Of a stretch of 5,229 nt of DNA, positions 1 to 5,229 are shown in pieces. Position numbers and translations under genes: made by a program. Source of the stretch: Planctomycetaceae bacterium (lineage in GTDB: Bacteria > Planctomycetota > Planctomycetia > Pirellulales > Thermoguttaceae); the NCBI GenBank assembly GCA_031266315.1, contig JAISBG010000036.1, positions 1-5,229 on the forward strand. The letters are read 5' to 3'. Below the pieces are notes generated by a model. It saw only the letters and a program-made list of their open reading frames with translations. It was not told the DNA's origin and ran no database searches. Numbering within the stretch: the first letter of the stretch is position 1; every line of letters starts with the position of its first letter.

Positions 1-1
1 C

Positions 2-181
2 CAACATTCTGGAGGTGTGAATGTTGTTTTGTTTGATGGTTCGGTTCGGTTTATTCCTGATACAATTAATTGTGTCTCAACGGGAATCACCACACCGAAA
101 CAAATTACAAGCGGTCCCAGTGAATTTGGTGTTTGGGGAGCAATGGGTTCAATCTCCGGTAGTGAATCTGTTGCGCCGTAA
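2..181 (+). CDS. DUF1559 (H-X9-DG) pseudopilin-like protein, C-terminal end only
   Basis: The reading frame is open from the left edge and ends at TAA 179-181, giving 59 residues of C-terminus; the start lies outside the window. The fragment opens with QHSGGVNVVLFDGSVRFI. Here His2, nine residues, then Asp12-Gly13 form the H-X9-DG signature of the planctomycete DUF1559 family, whose full-length members have a type II/IV pseudopilin N-terminal methylation helix and a secreted beta-rich body. The later stretch GVWGAMGS is also typical of the family's last 20 residues. Function is unknown for most members; they are numerous in planctomycete genomes and are thought to be envelope or secreted structural proteins. 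The N-terminal pilin motif cannot be checked here. The family call is firm, the role is not. Confidence 0.85.
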   Translation, partial: QHSGGVNVVLFDGSVRFIPDTINCVSTGITTPKQITSGPSEFGVWGAMGSISGSESVAP

Positions 182-185
182 ATTT

Positions 186-210
186 AGTGAATAACGAATA
201 GTTAATCACT
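186..210 (+). terminator. Hairpin just after the DUF1559 stop, possible weak terminator
   Basis: Positions 186-195 pair with 201-210 around a 5-nt loop: nine base pairs with one A-A mismatch. The hairpin begins 4 nt after the stop codon, which suits transcription termination or mRNA 3' end protection. It is AT-rich and no T tract follows it, so intrinsic termination is doubtful. Confidence 0.3.
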
Positions 211-228
211 CCTGTTACGCAAGGGGCA

Positions 229-341
229 GTAGGATTGCAAGTTTTCCTTCGCCCCTTTAGGGGCATGCATAACAACCCACCGCAATGCGATGGGTTGTTA
301 CGCATTGCCCTTGCAGGGCGGAGGAAAACTTGCAATCCTAC
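229..341. repeat. Cloverleaf-like palindromic REP-type element bounded by GTAG/CTAC
   Basis: Outer arms 229-248 and 322-341 are perfect 20-bp reverse complements and can be extended by a G-T and a C-G pair. Inside lie three consecutive hairpins. The first is 251-255/260-264. The second is 270-279/291-300, extended by 265-268/302-305 and capped by an inner 281-283/287-289 stem. The third is 307-311/315-319 with a 3-nt loop. Almost every base is paired, giving a four-way junction. The ends read GTAG and CTAC; a GTAG-type tetranucleotide next to a hairpin is what REP-associated Y1 transposases (RAYT/TnpA_REP) recognise in enterobacteria. No transposase is present, so this would be a non-autonomous copy. 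The structure is seen directly; the RAYT link is inference. Confidence 0.75.
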
Positions 342-377
342 AATTCACTCTTGTCCCTTTCCGATCAGGTTGACAAC

Positions 378-386
378 TGATATAAT
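378..386 (+). promoter_or_regulatory. Extended -10 promoter for apgM
   Basis: TGA followed directly by TATAAT (381-386) makes a perfect extended -10 element, 67 bp upstream of the apgM ATG. There is no good -35 hexamer at 16-18 bp upstream, which extended -10 promoters can tolerate. The predicted transcript would start near 393 and carry a leader of about 60 nt. The nearby TTGACA at 370-375 is too close to serve as its -35. Confidence 0.45.
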
Positions 387-453
387 AGGGACATTCGTGT
401 TCGTTTATTAGGGTGTTTACAGTATTCATTTACAAAAATCAAAGGAAATTATC

Positions 454-1659
454 ATGGATATTCACGATTTGATGGTGAATTTGCGGGAGTCGGGAGAAGG
501 AAAAATCGTTTTGTTGGTTTCGGACGGTATTGGCGGTTTACCGTTGAAGCCGGGCGGACTCACCGAATTGGAAACCGCGAAAACTCCGAATCTTGACGCT
601 TTGGCGAAAATCGGTGTTCAAGGACTTTCTATTCCAATTAAACAGGGAATTACGCCGGGCAGCGGTCCCGGACATTTGGGTTTGTTCGGATATGATCCGC
701 TCAAATATATTATCGGTCGCGGTGCTTTGGAAGCCGCCGGAATCGGTTTCGCTATGACGGAAGACGATGTGGCAATTCGCGGCAATTTTTGTACTATTGA
801 CGCTGCCGGAAATATTTCAGACCGCCGTGCAGGTCGGATTCCCAGTGATGAAAGTGCTAAAGTTGTCGATAAACTCCGCGCTATCAAAATTGCCGGTGTT
901 GAACTGTTTGTGGAACCGGTCAAGGAACATCGTTTTGTTCTTGTGATTCGTGGTGAAGGGTTGGGCGATTCGGTTGCCGATACCGACCCGCAACGCACCG
1001 GAGTACCGCCGCTTGATCCGGTTTGGCATAACGATAACAGTAAAAAAACCGCCGAAATCGCTAAAGAATTTTTCAATCAGGCAAAAAAAATTCTCGCCAA
1101 TGAACCCAAAGCGAATTGTCTCACACTTCGCGGATTTGCCAAAAAACCGCACATGCCGAGTTATAAAGAAATTTACGGTCTCAAGGCGGCATGTATTGCT
1201 GTTTATCCGATGTACAAGGGTCTTGCCAGTTTTGCCGGAATGGAACTCGTCGGCAAACCGGCAACATTGACCGAAGAAATCGAGACATTGGAAAAATCTT
1301 GGAACGATTATGATTTCTTTTTTGTTCATTTCAAATACACGGACAGTCGCGGCGAAGACGGGAATTTTGACGAAAAAGTCAAAATGATTGAGGAACTGGA
1401 CAAAGTGGTTCCGCGAATTTCCGCACTGAAACCGGCATGTCTGATTGTAACCGGCGACCACAGTACACCGGCAAAAATGTCCTCACACAGTTTCCATCCG
1501 GTTCCAACACTGATTGTTTCCGACTTAGCGCGGACAGACGCAACAGAACATTACGGTGAACGCGATGCGGTGTACGGCGGACTTGGACATTTTGAAGCAA
1601 TGTACCTAATGCCGCTCGCAATGGCTCACGCCGGACGACTCGGAAAATTCGGAGCATAA
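454..1659 (+). CDS. apgM: 2,3-bisphosphoglycerate-independent phosphoglycerate mutase, archaeal type (ApgM)
   Basis: This cytosolic glycolytic/gluconeogenic enzyme interconverts 3- and 2-phosphoglycerate through a phosphoserine intermediate, using two divalent metals. The 401-residue length is typical of ApgM in the alkaline phosphatase superfamily. Visible motifs are VSDGIGG with metal ligand Asp24; the AKTPNLD segment (42-48); GSGPGHLGLFGYDP with probable nucleophile Ser70; GRGALEAAGIG (from about residue 89); HFKYTDSRGEDGNF with Asp297; TGDHSTP with ligands Asp335-His336; and His345 before HPVP. The C-terminus ends in the usual K-x-GA. The ATG follows an AAAGGA ribosome site at 441-446. 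An oddity is Glu301, where the D-x3-H ligand pair of classical iPGMs has His; archaeal relatives, as recalled, also read GHDG there. This may be a lineage trait. The gene appears monocistronic, convergent with hflX. Confidence 0.93.
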   Translation: MDIHDLMVNLRESGEGKIVLLVSDGIGGLPLKPGGLTELETAKTPNLDALAKIGVQGLSIPIKQGITPGSGPGHLGLFGYDPLKYIIGRGALEAAGIGFAMTEDDVAIRGNFCTIDAAGNISDRRAGRIPSDESAKVVDKLRAIKIAGVELFVEPVKEHRFVLVIRGEGLGDSVADTDPQRTGVPPLDPVWHNDNSKKTAEIAKEFFNQAKKILANEPKANCLTLRGFAKKPHMPSYKEIYGLKAACIAVYPMYKGLASFAGMELVGKPATLTEEIETLEKSWNDYDFFFVHFKYTDSRGEDGNFDEKVKMIEELDKVVPRISALKPACLIVTGDHSTPAKMSSHSFHPVPTLIVSDLARTDATEHYGERDAVYGGLGHFEAMYLMPLAMAHAGRLGKFGA

Positions 1660-1689
1660 AATACTTGTACTTGTTACACTCGAAAAAAA

Positions 1690-1704
1690 GTGGGCAACCT
1701 TTTG
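1690..1704 (+). repeat. Truncated left half of a two-hairpin repeat unit
   Basis: These 15 nt are identical to 5147-5161, the left part of the intact unit near the right edge. They cover the GTGGG lead and the left arm of hairpin A and stop one base into the loop. The matching right arm is absent; a complete but different unit begins immediately at 1705. It is a remnant produced by truncation or recombination between units. Confidence 0.6.
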
Positions 1705-1851
1705 TAGGTGGGTGACCTTTCGCTGAAAGGTCGCGTCGGCGATAGCCGACAGTGAACCAGATTAACAACGGCAAACTGTATTGCCAACCGTCAACAGGGG
1801 CAAAGTTGGCTAACGCCGACGCGATGTTTTCGCAAAACATCGCCCACCTTA
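1705..1851. repeat. Composite inverted pair of two-hairpin repeat units (BIME/MITE-like)
   Basis: Two units face each other. Unit 1 (+) has GGTGGG 1707-1712, hairpin A 1713-1721/1725-1733 with a 3-nt loop, and hairpin B 1735-1740/1745-1750 with a 4-nt loop. Unit 2 (minus) has GGTGGG at 1848-1843, hairpin A 1842-1834/1830-1822 and hairpin B 1820-1815/1810-1805, which includes one G-T pair. Between them, 1751-1804 carries a small hairpin (1770-1774/1781-1785). The minus reading of unit 2 and its inner flank matches the element starting at 5143. The element fills the gap between the convergent genes apgM and hflX; no open frame in it looks real. It may also act as a bidirectional terminator, though it has no T tracts. 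Confidence 0.75.
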
Positions 1852-1917
1852 TGAGTTTTTGATCGAAAATTCCGCTGAAATATTGCAAGAATTGAGCAAA
1901 TAGAAAACAAATCGTTA

Positions 1918-3300
1918 TTAAAAAAGGTCGGCTGGTTTTTCGGGCAGTCCTTGTATTTCTTTTTCCTGCCGTAAACGACCAACTAAATGTTGAGGAATCC
2001 GGCAGTGAACCAACACCATTTCCTCTCCGTAACGTTTAGAGAGAATTTCCCCGTCTCGCGCTAATAACGCCATAAGACGACCATTGGCTATCGGCATTTC
2101 GATTGTCAGGTCAAGAAATTCCTTGCTCAAAATGTTGCTCACCGCAACCGCCAGATTTTCAATACCTAACCCGCTTCCGGCACTAATCGAAACAGCATTA
2201 GGATACTTTGCCAAAAGAACTTCCAAACGATCCGGCTCCAACATATCAATCTTGTTCAAAACCAAAAGCGTGTCTTTTTCACGAATTCCAATATCAGTCA
2301 GAACCTGAAACGCCGCGTCAATCTGAATATTTACGTTACGACTCGATGCGTCAGCAACATGGAGAAGAAGATCCGCCTGATTCGCTTCCTCCAGTGTTGC
2401 GCGGAAACTGGCAATCAGATGATGCGGTAAATCACGGATAAATCCAACCGTATCACTCAATAAAACCGGTCCCCAACCCGGTAAATGCCAACGCCGCGTG
2501 CGAGTGTCTAATGTCGCAAAAAGTTGATCCTTAACATAGACGTCCGAATCTGTTAATCGATTTAAAAGTGTACTCTTACCGGCATTTGTGTAACCAACCA
2601 GCGAAACCGTTCGAGATGTTTTTCGCGCAGCAACTTCACGATGACGACGTTGCTGAATCGTGTTCAATTCGGATTTAAGATCAAGAATTCGTTTTTGCGC
2701 CAAACGGCGATCCACCTCCAACTGCTTTTCACCCGGACCACGCAACCCTACGCCTCCAACTCCCTGACGCTCAAGATGTGTCCACATCCTTTTGAGTCGC
2801 GGTAACGAATATTCCAGTTGCGCTAATTCCACTGCCAAACGCGACTCGTTGGTTCGCGCTCGGCTGGCAAAAATATCAAGAATTAACTCCGTGCGGTCAA
2901 TGACTTTAACTTTCAACTCTTCTTCAAGATTTTTCGTCTGGCTTGGAGCCAAATCGTTGTCGAAAATAACAATATCCGCATCAACCGTGTTGACCAATTC
3001 TTTTAATTCATTCAGTTTACCGCTTCCGATATAAGTTGCTGCTTCCGGTTTTCGACGCCGTTGCGTGATGCGTCCGACTTCACAAACCCGTGCCGCCTCC
3101 GCTAAACCGGACAATTCGTCAAGCGGCGTGCCAACCAGCGAACCCAACTCGCCGCGACCCTCCAAATAAACACCAACAAGAACCGCCGACTCTCTCGCAA
3201 CACTTCCAATTCGCGTCAACCGGTCTGTGTGAGTCGAAGCGTCAAAACGTTCCTTTGTTGAATTGGAATCACCGTCAATCGGCAAAAAAACAGATGACAT
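1918..3300 (-). CDS. hflX: GTPase HflX, ribosome-associated
   Basis: HflX is a cytosolic TRAFAC-class GTPase that binds the 50S subunit and splits stalled or heat-stressed 70S ribosomes. The 460-residue protein has every expected part. The N-terminal HflX domain spans about residues 38-225 and includes the glycine-rich GVGGVGLRGPGEKQLE segment (180-195) and an Arg/Lys-rich helical stretch. The G domain has G1 GYTNAGKS (236-243), TLDTRTR (263-269, switch I region), G3 DTVGF (283-287), G4 NKID (349-352) and G5 SA near 373. A C-terminal domain of about 60 residues follows. The first 35 residues are not family-conserved, but no later Met precedes the domain and ATG at 3300 is the only sensible ATG. 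Its ribosome site is weak (TTAGAG). The gene lies 54 bp downstream of the EpsI-family gene, separated by a 13-bp tandem repeat, so transcription may come from upstream. Confidence 0.95.
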   Translation of the reverse strand: MSSVFLPIDGDSNSTKERFDASTHTDRLTRIGSVARESAVLVGVYLEGRGELGSLVGTPLDELSGLAEAARVCEVGRITQRRRKPEAATYIGSGKLNELKELVNTVDADIVIFDNDLAPSQTKNLEEELKVKVIDRTELILDIFASRARTNESRLAVELAQLEYSLPRLKRMWTHLERQGVGGVGLRGPGEKQLEVDRRLAQKRILDLKSELNTIQQRRHREVAARKTSRTVSLVGYTNAGKSTLLNRLTDSDVYVKDQLFATLDTRTRRWHLPGWGPVLLSDTVGFIRDLPHHLIASFRATLEEANQADLLLHVADASSRNVNIQIDAAFQVLTDIGIREKDTLLVLNKIDMLEPDRLEVLLAKYPNAVSISAGSGLGIENLAVAVSNILSKEFLDLTIEMPIANGRLMALLARDGEILSKRYGEEMVLVHCRIPQHLVGRLRQEKEIQGLPEKPADLF

Positions 3301-3308
3301 CTCTAAGC

Positions 3309-3360
3309 AATTATATTAATTAATTATATTAATTAATCGTATCAATTAATCGTATCAATT
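3309..3360. repeat. Four tandem 13-bp AT-rich repeats between the EpsI-family gene and hflX
   Basis: The array is exactly 4 x 13 bp in two perfect pairs: AATTATATTAATT at 3309-3321 and 3322-3334, then AATCGTATCAATT at 3335-3347 and 3348-3360. The last unit contains the EpsI-family stop codon (3357-3355), and the first ends 8 bp from the hflX ATG. On the minus strand the first two units each contain TATAAT (3315-3310 and 3328-3323), but no -35-like hexamer sits at the right distance. Confidence 0.85.
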
Positions 3361-4023
3361 ACAGGGTCGCAAAAATTCATGAATCGTCGGCAAACAATCC
3401 TGAAGAAAAGTCTTGACATTGTCCTCTTCACTATTCGATAATGATTGAATCTGAATTTTATAAGCGTAACGGTAAAATTGAAACGCCGATCTCGGATTCT
3501 CCGTAGCAATCCAGGAATTACCAAGACTAATACTGTAATAAAAAGATATCTTGTCGCGTTTCAAACCGCGATTAACAAAATCAACTTTCCAAAAAGTATC
3601 GTCCGATTCATCAGGCTTATCCTGTAATGTTACCGGAATTGTAACAGAAGTACGGTTTTTTTCTTTTTCGTAATCTTTTCCGCCAAAACAAATTTCAGGC
3701 GTATGCACCACAATACGACCCGTTGGTCCCACCATTAAAACTAAGTGAACCACCGCCTGCGTTTTAGTGTTACGGTAAGAACGGGCAAGATAACCATTCT
3801 GAATCTGAAGCATTGTAACTTGTTCATTATCCATTTGCTGGTCGTCGCCCACAACCACCCAATCGCTCATTTCTTTAGGAAGGTCTTTCAAAACCTTTTG
3901 CGCTTCCGCTAATCCCTTAAACAACGCCCAACGTCCCGTTTGCATACCGGAATAAACCGTCATACAAAACGTTACAACAATGACAACGACAACGCCAATA
4001 ATCAATTGTGAAGATTTTAACAT
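3355..4023 (-). CDS. Exosortase-associated EpsI-family (DUF3485) protein, membrane-anchored
   Basis: The 222-residue protein begins with a short basic segment and a single hydrophobic helix (about residues 7-23), so it is probably anchored in the cytoplasmic membrane with its body outside. Trp55 in the KEMSDWVVVG region and the core VVHTPEICFGGKDY (105-118) match the EpsI/DUF3485 pattern of H-[ST]-P-E-x-C-x2-G-x2-[WY], with His107, Cys112, Gly115 and Tyr118. EpsI-type proteins accompany, or are fused to, exosortases, which process and sort C-terminally tagged envelope proteins alongside exopolysaccharide export; EpsI's own biochemical role is unsettled. I chose ATG 4023 because AAGAAAG precedes it and the membrane helix follows at once. 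A GTG at 4101 would add 26 residues read from a repetitive spacer. It lies 113 bp after the TPR gene and 54 bp before hflX. Confidence 0.78.
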   Translation of the reverse strand: MLKSSQLIIGVVVVIVVTFCMTVYSGMQTGRWALFKGLAEAQKVLKDLPKEMSDWVVVGDDQQMDNEQVTMLQIQNGYLARSYRNTKTQAVVHLVLMVGPTGRIVVHTPEICFGGKDYEKEKNRTSVTIPVTLQDKPDESDDTFWKVDFVNRGLKRDKISFYYSISLGNSWIATENPRSAFQFYRYAYKIQIQSLSNSEEDNVKTFLQDCLPTIHEFLRPCN

Positions 4024-4030
4024 AACTTTC

Positions 4031-4082
4031 TTGTGGTTTGAAATTAAGGATTGGGAATTTGTGGTTTGGAATTTATGATTTG
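4031..4082. repeat. Degenerate 28-bp tandem duplication in the TPR-EpsI gap
   Basis: TTGTGGTTTGAAATT at 4031-4045 recurs as TTGTGGTTTGGAATT at 4059-4073. Similarity continues to about 24 of the 28 positions in each period. The G/T-rich strand bias recalls low-complexity spacer repeats seen in planctomycete-type genomes (recollection, not checked). The rest of the 113-bp gap (4024-4136) shows no clear promoter or terminator. Confidence 0.55.
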
Positions 4083-4136
4083 CGGAAGAGCAAAAACACA
4101 CAGTTAATCATACGCGGCACAAACCGCATTATTACG

Positions 4137-4973
4137 TTACGGATTCGGTGCGGAGTTCACATCTGGAGGATACTTCATGCGGAGATCATCGAACATATTT
4201 TTGTTTTCATTAGTAAGTTTCCCCGGGACTGATTCCAAAAGCGGTCTGCTTTTATCAAACCAATTCCGTGCGGCTGTTTCACGACCCGACATGTCCAACG
4301 CCTTAGCAAGATGTAAACAATAAATCGGATGTTGGCAGGAAAGTTCGACTGCACGCTCCAAAATCGGAACAGCCTCACTCGACCGCCCGTCATTCATCAA
4401 AATCATTCCTTTCGTGTCCAACAACGTAACATTATCGCGACGGCTTTCCAACGCCGCATCAATCACTTTTAAGCCTTCCGCATGATTTCCTTCAACCGTT
4501 GAAAGCAACATTGCCAAATTATTTTGGAAGACCATATTTTCAGGTTCTTTGGTCAATCCCAAACGGTAAAGCGGAATTGCACGTTCCGGTTTTCCACGCA
4601 CAATCCAATAGTCCGCCAAAGGAACCAACACTTCAGGATTCTGAGCCGGTTCAATTTTTTTGTCAATGTCTTCCCGATGAACATCAAACATCAATTCAAT
4701 CTTGCCAACCAAAGGTCCCAACAAACGAACACCGCCAACATCTGTTAAAGTGGGCCACTCAATATGAACTCCGCCTTTAATTGGTGTGATAATTGGGGCA
4801 TCGCCAACGTTTGCGTTTGGCACGTTGGTTTCGCCAATCGGTGTTGCGGCGGATTCCGGTTGCGGCGGCGCAACATTTTCCTCCTGAGCCAAAACAATTG
4901 TTGACCCCAAAATGGTCAACGAAAACAAAATAAAACCCCAAAATAATTGTTTGCAAAAATAATTATTTTTCAT
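4137..4973 (-). CDS. Secreted TPR-repeat protein
   Basis: The 278-residue protein has a classic Sec signal peptide: basic start MKNNYFCK, hydrophobic core about 11-27, and probable signal peptidase I cleavage after Ala29 (VLA-Q). A Pro/Ala/Asn-rich linker (30-65) and a short domain without a recognised family (66-110) follow. Then come four consecutive 34-residue TPR units at about 113-146, 147-180, 181-214 and 215-248, with small residues at the usual helix-packing positions (for example LADYWIVRGKPERAIPLYRLGL). The C-terminus is polar. TPR arrays bind protein partners, so a periplasmic scaffold is likely. Being first in line before the EpsI-family gene, it may assist an exosortase/exopolysaccharide system; this rests on position only. 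GGAGG (4990-4986) is a strong ribosome site, but it sits 12 nt from the ATG, longer than usual, and no alternative start is in frame. Confidence 0.8.
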   Translation of the reverse strand: MKNNYFCKQLFWGFILFSLTILGSTIVLAQEENVAPPQPESAATPIGETNVPNANVGDAPIITPIKGGVHIEWPTLTDVGGVRLLGPLVGKIELMFDVHREDIDKKIEPAQNPEVLVPLADYWIVRGKPERAIPLYRLGLTKEPENMVFQNNLAMLLSTVEGNHAEGLKVIDAALESRRDNVTLLDTKGMILMNDGRSSEAVPILERAVELSCQHPIYCLHLAKALDMSGRETAARNWFDKSRPLLESVPGKLTNENKNMFDDLRMKYPPDVNSAPNP

Positions 4974-5142
4974 GGCGAATGTTTTCCTCCAATAAAAATT
5001 GTGATTAAACTAAAATTTTTATGTAACAATTCAACGGTTTTTCTAAAGACAAAACCGAAATACAGGTCAATAATACAAATTTACTGATTCTACCGGATTC
5101 GGTGTTTCCCACCGGAATCGTAAAATTAAAGGTCAGCAATCA
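4974..5142. other. Intergenic leader upstream of the TPR gene, nothing firm seen
   Basis: This AT-rich spacer of about 170 bp holds the TPR gene's ribosome site (4986-4990) and a 7-bp hairpin (5035-5041/5051-5057, 9-nt loop) with no T tract on either strand. The promoter of the minus-strand gene group should lie here, but the best match (TTGAAT at 5034-5029, TTTAAT at 5009-5004, 19-bp spacer) is weak. No coding frame is credible. Confidence 0.4.
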
Positions 5143-5229
5143 TAAGGTGGGCAACCTTTTGCTAAAAGGTTGCGTCGGCGTTAGCCGACTTGCCCCTGTT
5201 AACGGCGGTAATTTGATTCCAAAACGGAA
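5143..5229 (+). repeat. Second copy of the two-hairpin repeat element, cut by the window edge
   Basis: GGTGGG (5146-5151) is followed by hairpin A 5152-5160/5164-5172 with loop GCT, extended by the 5151/5173 G-C pair, and hairpin B 5174-5179/5184-5189 with loop GTTA. The downstream TTGCCCCTGTTAACGG also matches the minus reading of 1804-1785. Homology therefore covers the inner flank as well as the hairpins. If the copy is complete, an opposing unit should lie within about 100 bp beyond the right edge. Confidence 0.75.

Noticed and set aside
105..335. Minus-strand open frame of 76 codons
   Set aside because: It is read through the palindromic element and the antisense of the DUF1559 tail; frames of this sort are by-products of such repeats.
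229..341. tRNA gene suggested by the cloverleaf shape
   Set aside because: The outer stem is 20-22 bp rather than 7, and there is no T-loop TTCGA-type sequence, anticodon arm of the right size or CCA end.
370..375. Consensus -35 hexamer TTGACA upstream of apgM
   Set aside because: It is only 5 bp from the TATAAT at 381-386, so the two cannot form one promoter; the extended -10 is the better reading.
1690..1851. CRISPR array
   Set aside because: The units are inverted rather than direct, vary in sequence and have no regular spacers.
1379..1982. Minus-strand open frames at 1379-1888 and 1791-1982
   Set aside because: They run across the 3' ends of apgM and hflX and the composite repeat, with no recognisable domain or ribosome site.
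3310..3358. hflX promoter from TATAAT and TTGATA boxes in the 13-bp repeats
   Set aside because: The available spacings are 11 or 24 bp, neither suitable for a sigma-70 type promoter, and AT-rich repeats give such boxes by chance.
4024..4101. GTG start at 4101 for the EpsI-family gene
   Set aside because: The 26 added residues come from the 28-bp spacer repeat, and the ATG at 4023 has a ribosome site and leads directly into the membrane helix.
5035..5057. Hairpin as intrinsic terminator
   Set aside because: The stem is 7 bp with a 9-nt loop and no T tract follows on either strand.

Overview
The window most likely comes from a planctomycete (Planctomycetota) of moderate, AT-leaning base composition, perhaps a Pirellulales or Thermoguttaceae-type lineage. 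Three things point there. The first is the tail of a DUF1559 pseudopilin-like protein with an exact H-X9-DG motif at the left edge. The second is an archaeal-type cofactor-independent phosphoglycerate mutase. The third is an exosortase-associated EpsI/DUF3485 protein with the 'HTPE-I-C' form of its motif. The phylum call rests on family distribution, not on a marker gene.

Layout, left to right. Positions 2-181 (+) hold the 3' end of the DUF1559 gene, followed by a hairpin. Positions 229-341 hold a cloverleaf-like palindromic REP-type element. After an extended -10 promoter comes apgM (454-1659, +). The gap at 1660-1917 is almost entirely a composite inverted-repeat element; another copy starts at 5143 and runs off the right edge. 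The rest lies on the minus strand and reads right to left: a secreted TPR protein (4973-4137), an EpsI-family membrane-anchored protein (4023-3355) and the ribosome-associated GTPase HflX (3300-1918). The three are co-oriented with gaps of 113 and 54 bp, so they may be co-transcribed. Both gaps are filled by short tandem repeats. apgM and hflX converge on the composite repeat.

How the genes fit together: apgM is central glycolysis and hflX is translation-stress housekeeping. The TPR/EpsI pair is the specialised part and suggests an exosortase-type envelope sorting or polysaccharide export locus, but no exosortase is present in the window.

The least ordinary content is non-coding. One element is a four-way-junction palindrome bounded by GTAG/CTAC. 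The other is a two-hairpin repeat family whose three intact copies differ at four stem positions with the pairing partner changed each time, so the fold is conserved rather than the sequence. I see no tRNA, rRNA, CRISPR array or transposase gene.
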